DNA from: an uncultured Clostridium sp.
GTDB taxonomy: Bacteria > Bacillota > Clostridia > Lachnospirales > Anaerotignaceae
Assembly (NCBI GenBank): GCA_947246775.1
Contig: CAMXTM010000088.1
Span: 1-7,631 of the forward strand
Reading direction: 5' to 3'
Length of the DNA: 7,631 nucleotides
In this document: piece by piece, positions 1 through 5,559 of the stretch
How the letters are laid out: each line of letters opens with the position of its first letter
How positions within the stretch are numbered: position 1 is the first letter of the stretch
Translations under genes and position numbers: made by a program
The notes under the pieces: model-generated
Seen by the model: the letters and a program-made list of their open reading frames with translations, nothing else
What the model was told of the DNA's origin: nothing
The model's database searches: none

Positions 1-222
1 ACTCTCCACTTTGACGCTTTTTTTATCAAATAAATCCACTTCTGTCATAATGATAACAAAATCTATTAGCACAATAAAAAAAAGAATTTCTACACCATAT
101 TTTATTTTTGTAACACACACAATAATGCCAATCAGCAAACACAATATACTAATACTATTTTTCCACTTTTTATCGTTTTTATTTTTTTGCAATATGAACA
201 ACCCCCCATAGCAGTATATCAT
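1..222 (-). CDS. Small membrane protein, N-terminal part (runs off left edge)
   Basis: An open frame of 74 codons starts at the ATG on 222-220 and is still open at base 1, so only the N-terminus is seen. The start overlaps the stop of the preceding gene as ATGA (219-222), a sign of translational coupling; only a weak GGAT lies upstream. Residues 1-23 are short, polar and Lys-rich near the end (KNKNDKKWKN). Two hydrophobic stretches follow at about 24-38 (SISILCLLIGIIVCV) and 45-59 (EILFFIVLIDFVIIM), separated by a short KIKYG turn, then an acidic and basic tail. This reads as a two-helix membrane hairpin, with the rest unseen. I do not recognise the family. It is probably the third gene of the pheA transcription unit. 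Being open-ended and short, it is easily missed, but the composition and ATGA junction make it credible. Confidence 0.6.
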   Translation of the reverse strand, partial: MIYCYGGLFILQKNKNDKKWKNSISILCLLIGIIVCVTKIKYGVEILFFIVLIDFVIIMTEVDLFDKKSVKVES

Positions 223-521
223 TTTCTGTTATCCAAATGGTGAAGGATTTCCAAAAGAGAAGCTTTCCATTCCTCTGTGCTACCCTCTTTTAACAGCCCC
301 ACTTTAATACGGCTGATTGCCTTTTGGTCTAGTGTTTTACAAGAAACACCTAATTTATCTGATAACAAATATAAAATTACTTCTATGCCCGCCAATATTT
401 CCGCTCTCTCTGCTGTCGTTACCGCATTATCCTGCATCGATAAAAACAATTGCGAAACAAGGCTTAGCAATTGACATTGCAAATTGTCTATCATTTTTAC
501 ATTTATAGCAATTTCCAACAT
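219..521 (-). CDS. 100-residue helical protein of unknown function
   Basis: The frame is open from a TTG at 527, but the ATG at 521 is chosen. The Shine-Dalgarno GGGGAGG at 529-535 sits 7 bases before this ATG and would leave only 1 base to the TTG. The product is 100 residues, begins MLEIAINVKMIDNLQ, lacks a signal peptide or transmembrane segment, and looks almost wholly helical, with an alternating Leu/Ile pattern (LLSLVSQLFLSM, IEVILYLLSDKLGV) and a charged C-terminus (LLEILHHLDNRK). It follows pheA by only 17 bases and overlaps the next gene by 4 bases, so it is very likely co-transcribed with both. The family is not recognised. The amphipathic helices suggest a protein-protein interaction role, possibly with the membrane protein encoded next to it, but that is inference only. 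Confidence 0.75.
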   Translation of the reverse strand: MLEIAINVKMIDNLQCQLLSLVSQLFLSMQDNAVTTAERAEILAGIEVILYLLSDKLGVSCKTLDQKAISRIKVGLLKEGSTEEWKASLLEILHHLDNRK

Positions 522-538
522 TTTCAAACCTCCCCACT

Positions 539-1366
539 TTACTGTAATACAGCATAAGAGCCTAAAAATTTGAAATAGGTTGTCTTTCTTGCAATCATTT
601 TAAGCGCTGCGTCCAAGTCTTCTTGTGTCTCTGTTTCCAAATCTACAAAAAAAATGTAAGTGCCAAGCTGATGCTTCATAGGGCGAGATTCTATTTTTGT
701 CATATTAATATCCCATATGGATATAATATCTAATACCCTATATAAATCACCAGGTTTATGCCCTGTGGTAAATACAATAGATGTTTTTTTCCCTTTTGCC
801 ACTTGTTTTGGCTTTTGTTTTGATACAACAACAAACCTTGTTTTATTTTGGTCATCGTCCTGCACACTTTCATAAAGCGCTTTTAAATCATACACCTTTG
901 CTGCCTGTTTTGGAGAAAGGCTTGCAATCCATTCTTTACTTTCTGCAACCATTCTTGCTGCCTCAGCGGTAGAATTAGTAGGCTGCAACTGCACCTCTTT
1001 AAAATGTTTTCTTAAAAAGCCAGCACACTGACTCAATGCTTGCGGGTGAGAAAGTATTTTTGTAATTTTTTCCCCATTGTAGTCCTTTTTTACTAACAAG
1101 TCTTCCCATACAGGTATGACCATTTCCCCTTTTATATATAACTCTGGCGTAAATATAAGCAAATCAATGGTACTGGTAACGGTACCCTCTATTGAGTTTT
1201 CCAAGGGTACAACACATTCTTCAATTTCATCATGGATTACGCCCTCTAGTGCCGCATAAATATTATTATATTGCAACAGTGTGCTTTCTTTTTCTAAGCT
1301 GTTTTGATATAAAAGTACCGCTTGCTGGCTAAATGTACCATTTGGACCTAAATAGCCTATTTTCAT
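539..1366 (-). CDS. pheA: Prephenate dehydratase (monofunctional, with ACT domain)
   Basis: Converts prephenate to phenylpyruvate, water and CO2, the committed step of phenylalanine synthesis, in the cytoplasm. The 275 residues match the usual length of the stand-alone enzyme with no chorismate mutase domain. Catalytic-domain motifs in order: GYLGPNGTFSQQA (4-16), VVPLENSIEGTV (52-63), LSHPQALSQC (105-114), NSTAEAA (131-137) and the essential Thr-Arg-Phe at 176-178 (NKTRF). A C-terminal ACT domain (about 194-273) carries the phenylalanine-binding ESRP motif (226-229), so feedback inhibition by phenylalanine is expected. The usual GALV-type motif reads GDLY (206-209). The start ATG is preceded by GAGGTGAT (1373-1380), a long Shine-Dalgarno match with 6 bases spacing. 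It has its own promoter upstream and leads a tight unit with the two small genes downstream. Identification is secure. Confidence 0.96.
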   Translation of the reverse strand: MKIGYLGPNGTFSQQAVLLYQNSLEKESTLLQYNNIYAALEGVIHDEIEECVVPLENSIEGTVTSTIDLLIFTPELYIKGEMVIPVWEDLLVKKDYNGEKITKILSHPQALSQCAGFLRKHFKEVQLQPTNSTAEAARMVAESKEWIASLSPKQAAKVYDLKALYESVQDDDQNKTRFVVVSKQKPKQVAKGKKTSIVFTTGHKPGDLYRVLDIISIWDINMTKIESRPMKHQLGTYIFFVDLETETQEDLDAALKMIARKTTYFKFLGSYAVLQ

Positions 1367-1431
1367 GTCATAATCACCTCACTTTTTATCTTGTCTATTG
1401 TTTTTTCTGTCTTTACGCAAATATCATTACC

Positions 1432-1460
1432 ATTTTACCATATTCTATATTTTATCTCAA
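1432..1460 (-). promoter_or_regulatory. Sigma-A-type promoter of the pheA unit
   Basis: On the minus strand the -35 box TTGAGA (1455-1460) is 17 bases from the -10 box TAAAAT (1432-1437), and TGG just before the -10 box gives an extended -10. The expected start of transcription is near 1425, leaving a leader of about 60 bases. That is too short for a T-box, and I see no attenuator in it. Confidence 0.7.
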
Positions 1461-1478
1461 GTACAAAACAAAACGGCT

Positions 1479-2240
1479 TTACTTTATTAAAGTATAAAAA
1501 TTAAAATTGTCACGAAATAATACCGTTGTATCATTTATGATTTGCGTTTTACGGCTTTCTGACAAATAGGAATATCCCAATGCAGTTTTTATTTCCTCTA
1601 TCCATTTTTTTACAGTGCTAGGCATTGGTATGTCATTAAAACAAATTTCTACTTCTTTTAAACCTTTCTTTTTACACATTTTTCTACATTCTTTTCTATA
1701 TTCAGAATATGCTTTACTTGAGTCTATCAAATATTGTTTGATGGTATCAATTTCATCTTCGCTCAAATTTTTTAATTGAGTCTGCATATAACGATTCATA
1801 GTAGTCATATACCTATCCGCATTTATTTTTTTATGGCATTTTTCAATATAATCCAGTACATAATTATCTATATCTTTTTTGATTTCCTCAAACAGAGTAT
1901 TTAATTGCTTCACATCATTTTCAATCCTATGCCAACCTACATCAATAGAATAACAATGTTTTCCTGTTATCAACACTGCAATATCTGTCTCATAGCCCAC
2001 AGCAAACCAAGGAAGTCCCCTATAACTTTTATTATAACAACACGCAATTTCTGTAATCACCATAGAAAGAATCCCCTCATAAAATTCTCTTTGTATCACA
2101 ATGTGGTCATAAATACCATCTGCATTTTGACGGCGAAAAGCATAAAAATCACTATAACTTCCTTCAAATAAAAAATCAGGAAACTGTTCAGCCATATAAT
2201 GGATTAATTTTTTCCTAATCGGAATACACTTTTGTCCCAT
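1479..2240 (-). CDS. Hypothetical protein, 253 residues, family not recognised
   Basis: The frame is open from a TTG at 2279 inside the preceding terminator, but the ATG at 2240 is the real start: AAGGAG (2250-2255) lies 9 bases before it. No signal peptide or transmembrane helix is seen, so it is probably cytoplasmic. Residues 1-105 look alpha/beta, with FYAFRRQ (32-38), HIVIQREFYEGILSMVITEI (46-65) and LPWFAVGYETDIAVL (76-90). The pattern resembles small nuclease-fold or immunity-like DUF proteins (for example DUF4304-like), but I cannot assign it. Residues 107-225 are strongly helical and charged, with long Lys/Glu stretches and a Cys-x3-Cys at 185-189 (ECRKMCKKK). Eight or more cysteines is high for its size. 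It sits between the MoxR-DUF58 terminator and the pheA promoter. No intrinsic terminator follows its stop, so transcripts could read on into pheA. Confidence 0.8.
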   Translation of the reverse strand: MGQKCIPIRKKLIHYMAEQFPDFLFEGSYSDFYAFRRQNADGIYDHIVIQREFYEGILSMVITEIACCYNKSYRGLPWFAVGYETDIAVLITGKHCYSIDVGWHRIENDVKQLNTLFEEIKKDIDNYVLDYIEKCHKKINADRYMTTMNRYMQTQLKNLSEDEIDTIKQYLIDSSKAYSEYRKECRKMCKKKGLKEVEICFNDIPMPSTVKKWIEEIKTALGYSYLSESRKTQIINDTTVLFRDNFNFYTLIK

Positions 2241-2263
2241 TTTGCAACACTCCTTAACAAACG

Positions 2264-2292
2264 AAAAAGCGTACAGCAAAACTGTACACTTT
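2264..2292 (-). terminator. Intrinsic terminator after the DUF58 gene
   Basis: Four bases after the DUF58 stop, the minus strand forms a stem of GTGTACAG with CTGTACGC around a TTTTG loop, including one G-U pair. Flanking AAA/TTT pairing extends it to about 11 base pairs, followed by TTTTT and then CG. The next gene's ribosome binding site begins 8 bases later. Confidence 0.75.
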
Positions 2293-2295
2293 ATA

Positions 2296-3162
2296 CTACG
2301 CCAATATACGATGAACTACTTTTAGCAAAGGCATATCATCTACTGCTTTTACAAATCCGATTCCTCTTTTTTTACAAAATTCTTTTATTTCTGCCTCATA
2401 TCCCTCTACTGCCTTTTGATAATTTTTTAAAACTTCTTCTGTCAACTCCAAATCTCTCGCCTCGTTGGTTTCCTTATCCACAAGCCGAATACTGCCCCTT
2501 TGTGATGGTAAAACGTCTTCTTTGGAAAGTACCCACACCAATATGACTTCTTGCTTTTTATATTGCAGTAATTTGATAGACTCTTTCCAATTATCTTCTG
2601 TCAAAAAATCAGAAAAAACCAATGATATTCCTCTACCTAAATGCAAACTACCACATTCTTTTATTGTTTTAGTAAAAGAAGTCTGTCCGCTCTGCCCTAT
2701 GTCATTTAAAAATTGTACGACTTCCGCAAAACGACTGCTTGACTGTGTATTTAATTTTTTTTGCTGAATCCCATCGCCCCAACAAAACAAATTTACTTTG
2801 TCCATATTTTTTAGTGCTACATAGGCAATAGAAGCCGCTAAACTCTTTCCATACAGCGCTTTTGCGCTATCAGACATAGAATGACTGCTATCTAAAAATA
2901 AATTGATGGTTGCCTGTTTTTCTTCCAAAAATACTTTCATATACAATTTTTCAAAACGAGCATAACTATTCCAGTCAATTCTCCTTAAATCGTCCCCTAT
3001 CGCATAGTCTCGATAGTCAGAAAATTCCAAAGAATTGCCTTGCGCTTTTGCCTTTCTTGCGCCACTATAACCGCCAACTCCCAATTTATTTTTCATATTT
3101 AAGCTAAGTGCTTCTAATTTGGTAAAATATTCCTTTGTAAAAACATCATTCAGATTTTCCAT
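2296..3162 (-). CDS. DUF58 family protein with VWA-like MIDAS motif
   Basis: A 288-residue soluble protein of the DUF58 family, typically encoded next to MoxR ATPases. The family hallmark is seen at residues 34-69: G-x-R, then SLEFSDYRDYAIGDDLRRIDW and SYAR. A von Willebrand A-like fold follows, with strand INLFLDSSHSMS (86-97) giving the metal-site D-x-S-x-S at D91, S93 and S95. A candidate threonine lies at T161 (SGQTSF) and a second acidic loop at D185 (VFSDFL). No transmembrane helix precedes the domain, unlike the longer DUF58 proteins with N-terminal helices. GAGGGAG lies just before the ATG, and the gene overlaps the MoxR gene end by 17 bases, implying tight co-expression. The protein presumably presents a metal-dependent binding site that the MoxR ATPase acts on. 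The actual client is unknown. The stop is followed at once by a terminator. Confidence 0.92.
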   Translation of the reverse strand: MENLNDVFTKEYFTKLEALSLNMKNKLGVGGYSGARKAKAQGNSLEFSDYRDYAIGDDLRRIDWNSYARFEKLYMKVFLEEKQATINLFLDSSHSMSDSAKALYGKSLAASIAYVALKNMDKVNLFCWGDGIQQKKLNTQSSSRFAEVVQFLNDIGQSGQTSFTKTIKECGSLHLGRGISLVFSDFLTEDNWKESIKLLQYKKQEVILVWVLSKEDVLPSQRGSIRLVDKETNEARDLELTEEVLKNYQKAVEGYEAEIKEFCKKRGIGFVKAVDDMPLLKVVHRILA

Positions 3163-4141
3163 TTTCTCCCTCTTTTAACAAAATATCAATAATATCATCT
3201 GCTGTCATACCCTCAGCGATACCCTCGAAATTTAAAAATATTCTGTGTCTAAGCACCGATTTTGCTACTGCTTGTATATCTTTATAAGCAACATGGTATC
3301 TGCTGTCTAAGAGGGCAAATATCCTCGCTGTGGTAATAATTGCCTGCGCTCCACGTGGGCTAGAACCATAACGCACATATTTTTTGACTTCCTGTGGCGC
3401 AAATGGCTGCTCTGGGTGGCTATTTAATACCAAATCCATAGCATACTCAGCAACTGCTTTTGCTACTGGCACTTGCTGTGCAATTTCTCTCAATTCTAAA
3501 AGTTGTTCTCCGCTGCAAACTTTTTGTGGTTCTTTTTGTTCTGTGCCTGTTGTCATCGTCACAATTTCGTACAATTCTTCCTTATTGGGAAAGTCTACAT
3601 TGAGCTGAAACAAAAACCTATCCATTTGTGCTTCTGGCAAGGCATATGTTCCCTCCATTTCTAGTGGGTTTTGTGTCGCAAGTACAAAAAATGGTTTGGG
3701 CAAAACATAGGTCGTTGTGCCTGCTGTAACCGTTTTTTCCTGCATCGCTTCCAGTAAGGCACTTTGTGTTTTTGGTGTTGCTCTGTTGATTTCGTCCGCT
3801 AAAAGCAAATTGGTAAAGATTGCCCCTTTTTGAAATTGTAAAGTATGATTGCCTTGTTTGTCTTTTGCCATAATGCTTGTACCAGTGACATCGGCAGGCA
3901 TCAAGTCAGGCGTAAACTGTATTCTCGAAAACTGCAAATCCATTACTTTTCCAATTGTTTTGACAAGTTGTGTTTTACCCAATCCAGGTAAGCCCTCAAG
4001 CAATACATTTCCTCCTGCAACCATTGCTGTAAGTACATTTCGTATCAGGCTTTTTTGTCCCACAATTACACTACTGATTTCATTTTCTATTTTTTCAAAT
4101 GTTTGCTTAAATTCTTTTATTTTTTTTTCGTCTGCTTCCAT
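3146..4141 (-). CDS. MoxR-family AAA+ ATPase
   Basis: A 331-residue chaperone-type AAA+ ATPase of the MoxR family, thought to remodel or mature partner complexes using ATP. Motifs: Walker A GLPGLGKT (50-57), Walker B LLLADEINR (112-120), sensor 1 ATQNP (155-159), the arginine-bearing MDRF (173-176), and sensor 2 region GSSPRG (259-264) followed by a C-terminal helical lid (LRHRI, 297-301). The frame is open further upstream to a TTG, but the ATG at 4141 has AGAGG 7 bases ahead and gives the family's normal N-terminus. A strong promoter lies about 40 bases upstream. It is the first gene of a two-gene operon with the overlapping DUF58 gene, the standard pairing for the family. The biological process served (envelope, stress, enzyme maturation) cannot be read from this context. 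Confidence 0.94.
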   Translation of the reverse strand: MEADEKKIKEFKQTFEKIENEISSVIVGQKSLIRNVLTAMVAGGNVLLEGLPGLGKTQLVKTIGKVMDLQFSRIQFTPDLMPADVTGTSIMAKDKQGNHTLQFQKGAIFTNLLLADEINRATPKTQSALLEAMQEKTVTAGTTTYVLPKPFFVLATQNPLEMEGTYALPEAQMDRFLFQLNVDFPNKEELYEIVTMTTGTEQKEPQKVCSGEQLLELREIAQQVPVAKAVAEYAMDLVLNSHPEQPFAPQEVKKYVRYGSSPRGAQAIITTARIFALLDSRYHVAYKDIQAVAKSVLRHRIFLNFEGIAEGMTADDIIDILLKEGENGKSE

Positions 4142-4176
4142 TTTTAAGCCTCTTTTCCTGATTATTCTTTGCAACT

Positions 4177-4205
4177 ATTATAATTTGACTTTTGTTTTCC
4201 GTCAA
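4177..4205 (-). promoter_or_regulatory. Strong sigma-A-type promoter of the MoxR-DUF58 operon
   Basis: Minus strand: -35 TTGACG (4200-4205), 17-base spacer, -10 TATAAT (4177-4182), close to consensus. Transcription would start near 4170, giving a leader of about 30 bases to the MoxR ATG. Confidence 0.85.
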
Positions 4206-4267
4206 TGTCCTAGCAAAATCATTCATAATTCCTTAAGAAATTGTTTATTCCATTTTACTTGATCCTG

Positions 4268-4276
4268 TGTTAAAAT
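4268..4276 (+). promoter_or_regulatory. Possible extended -10 promoter of the CPBP gene
   Basis: TGTTAAAAT matches an extended -10 element (TG-n-TAAAAT, -10 box at 4271-4276). No good -35 box exists at 16-18 bases upstream; the base run at 4248-4253 is TTCCAT. Transcription would begin near 4283, just before the leader hairpin. It is divergent from the MoxR promoter. Confidence 0.35.
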
Positions 4277-4288
4277 AACTTTCGTATC

Positions 4289-4312
4289 CTTGAGACTTTA
4301 TCTCAAGTTTTT
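4289..4312 (+). promoter_or_regulatory. Leader hairpin with U-tract ahead of the CPBP gene
   Basis: CTTGAGA (4289-4295), loop CTTTA, then TCTCAAG (4301-4307) form a perfect 7-base-pair stem followed directly by TTTTT (4308-4312). It lies between the likely promoter and the Shine-Dalgarno GAAAGGA (4325-4331). The T-tract is present only in the plus direction, and no plus-strand gene ends upstream, so it may act as a weak attenuator or a 5' RNA-stabilising stem. It is short and AT-containing, so its strength as a terminator is doubtful. Confidence 0.45.
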
Positions 4313-4340
4313 ACAACAACAAAAGAAAGGAATTTTATTT

Positions 4341-5267
4341 ATGGATAACATGGATAGAACAACATCAACCAATTTTACAGTGCTTTTTATGTTTTTAAAC
4401 CTGCTTTTTTGGACATTTGTTTGGGAACCTCTCGCAACAACATTACATATGCCCTCGCTGTTTCAGCTTGCGCTATATCAAGTCATTCTTTTTATACTGC
4501 CTACTTTTATTTATCTTTACATTACAAAGTCTTTGCCAAAACAAGTATTACGTCTTAACCCCATAAGTTTTAAAAACGTCATACTCGTTATTTGCATTGC
4601 TATTACAGTACAACCAGCAATGGCGTTAATTTCGTTTTTGTCTTCTTTTGTATTCAAAAACAATGTTTCGGAGACACTTTCTGCAAATAGTGATTCCAAT
4701 ATCATTTTGCTTTTGATTTCACTAGCGATTGTACCTGCCATATGTGAGGAATTTTTTTTCAGAGGGATTGTTTTTTACAATTTTTGCAATTTACGACTAA
4801 AAAAGGCGTGTGCCATAACAGGGCTATATTTTGGGCTTATGCACATGGATTTACAGCAAATTTCCTATACCTTTGCCATAGGTGTTTTGTTTTGCTTTTT
4901 GGTTTACCGCACCAATACCATTTATTCTTCCATTATTGCCCATTTTGTCATAAACGGCAGCCAAACGCTATATAGTTCCCTGCTGCGCAACCTCCAAAAA
5001 CAAGGGATTCTTTCGGCAATATCGGACTTACTCACGCCAAAAAGTGAGCTACATTCCATATTGACCTTTTTTCTATTTTCTCTGCCCTTTTTAATCGGCT
5101 TTTTGTTCCTTTTTTGCAAAAATAACCCCTCCCCCTCTATCCCCACAGAACAAGGCTTCCCCGCCTATCGCCCAAACCGCAAATGCAAAGAAACACCTTG
5201 CGACATCTTCCTGTACGCCATACTCGTTATATACTTTTTTATGGCTGTCCTCCCCCTGTTCTTTTAA
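4341..5267 (+). CDS. CPBP-family intramembrane metalloprotease-like protein
   Basis: A 308-residue polytopic membrane protein of the CPBP (Abi, CAAX protease and bacteriocin-processing) family. The three family motifs are intact: EEFFFR (E136, E137, R141), FGLMH (F164, H168) and HFVIN (H201, N205), so it should be catalytically competent. Hydrophobic segments lie at about 11-27, 39-61, 78-105, 119-134, 155-169, 175-190, 195-210, 238-259 and 288-307. The last two lie beyond the usual core and are joined by a Pro- and Cys-containing polar loop of about 28 residues (260-287). The ATG at 4341 has GAAAGGA 9 bases upstream; an in-frame TTG at 4290 lies inside a hairpin and is rejected. It is the only plus-strand gene, divergent from MoxR and convergent with the surface-protein gene. 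Substrate is unknown; relatives process prenylated proteins or peptides, or give bacteriocin self-immunity. Confidence 0.9.
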   Translation: MDNMDRTTSTNFTVLFMFLNLLFWTFVWEPLATTLHMPSLFQLALYQVILFILPTFIYLYITKSLPKQVLRLNPISFKNVILVICIAITVQPAMALISFLSSFVFKNNVSETLSANSDSNIILLLISLAIVPAICEEFFFRGIVFYNFCNLRLKKACAITGLYFGLMHMDLQQISYTFAIGVLFCFLVYRTNTIYSSIIAHFVINGSQTLYSSLLRNLQKQGILSAISDLLTPKSELHSILTFFLFSLPFLIGFLFLFCKNNPSPSIPTEQGFPAYRPNRKCKETPCDIFLYAILVIYFFMAVLPLFF

Positions 5268-5293
5268 ACTTCCCGCCGAACCACTCTCAAACA

Positions 5294-5326
5294 TAAAAAT
5301 ACCCTGCCCTCGCTTGAGGACAGGGT
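5294..5326 (-). terminator. Intrinsic terminator in the convergent gap
   Basis: CCCTG/CAGGG and CCTC/GAGG arms form a 9-base-pair GC-rich stem with one internal C-A mismatch and a 4-base loop, plus an outer A-T pair. On the minus strand the stem is followed by TATTTTTA, a fair U-tract. On the plus strand the trailing bases are TTAAAACTTTT, which is poorer, so use by the CPBP gene is possible but less certain. It is the only GC-rich hairpin available to end transcripts from either side. Confidence 0.65.
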
Positions 5327-5378
5327 TAAAACTTTTCGCTCCCTCCTTTCGGAGCAGCAATGGAGCAATGTTTTTTCC
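5294..5378 (-). ncRNA. Candidate intergenic small RNA, about 85 nt
   Basis: A minus-strand promoter (5385-5413) predicts a transcript from about 5378 to the terminator T-tract at 5295-5299. The intervening sequence can fold a CTCC-GAAA-GGAG hairpin with a GNRA-type loop (about 5344-5355) or the alternative GCTCC/GGAGC pairing around it, followed by the terminator stem. It also carries an exposed AAAGGAGGG, which has no start codon at suitable distance. No good short reading frame belongs to it. It matches no RNA family that I recognise. The call rests on promoter, stem and terminator spacing only, so it is tentative. Confidence 0.3.
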
Positions 5379-5384
5379 GTTCGT

Positions 5385-5413
5385 ACTATAAACATTTGTT
5401 TTGGGACAATCAA
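5385..5413 (-). promoter_or_regulatory. Minus-strand promoter in the convergent gap
   Basis: -35 TTGATT (5408-5413), 17-base spacer, -10 TATAGT (5385-5390). Spacing is ideal and both boxes are near consensus, yet no coding gene lies downstream on this strand before the terminator. AT-rich DNA gives such matches by chance fairly often. Confidence 0.4.
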
Positions 5414-5559
5414 ATGCTTTTATACTTCATAGATTTTTATAACTTTTGGGGCAATTTTTTAATATCAACGTTTATTACTTTTTTGTTTAAGGAATTTTTT
5501 TAAATGTTATCGTACTTCTTTTTACTTCTTTGTAGCTAATTTCGTGAATACGGTTGGTA
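5414..5559. other. AT-rich 3' flank of the surface-protein gene
   Basis: These bases follow the surface-protein stop codon. They are AT-rich with several T- and A-runs, and I see no gene, GC-rich hairpin or repeat in them. Transcripts of the surface gene would seem to need the terminator at 5294-5326, about 235 bases past the stop. Confidence 0.5.

Noticed and set aside
11..211. Plus-strand frame of 66 codons at the left edge
   Set aside because: It is antisense to the better supported minus-strand membrane-protein frame with the ATGA junction, and its start lacks a ribosome binding site.
1451..4308. Identical 12-base string TTTATCTCAAGT at 1451-1462 and 4297-4308, in two control regions
   Set aside because: In one place it overlaps a -35 box and in the other a hairpin arm, on different functional strands. 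A rough estimate gives one or two such 12-base matches by chance in AT-rich DNA of this length.
5344..5352. Plus-strand CCTCCTTTC resembling the 16S rRNA 3' end
   Set aside because: It is only the complement of a Shine-Dalgarno-like AAAGGAGG on the other strand; there is no surrounding rRNA sequence.
5091..5360. Minus-strand frame of 89 codons opposite the CPBP 3' end
   Set aside because: It runs through the terminator stem and lies antisense to a convincing C-terminal membrane helix of the CPBP protein. Its start is a TTG without a spaced Shine-Dalgarno.
5489..5539. Plus-strand 11-codon peptide (ATG at 5504) with AAGGAA upstream
   Set aside because: Very short, in AT-rich DNA, and no gene follows that it could lead or attenuate; likely chance.
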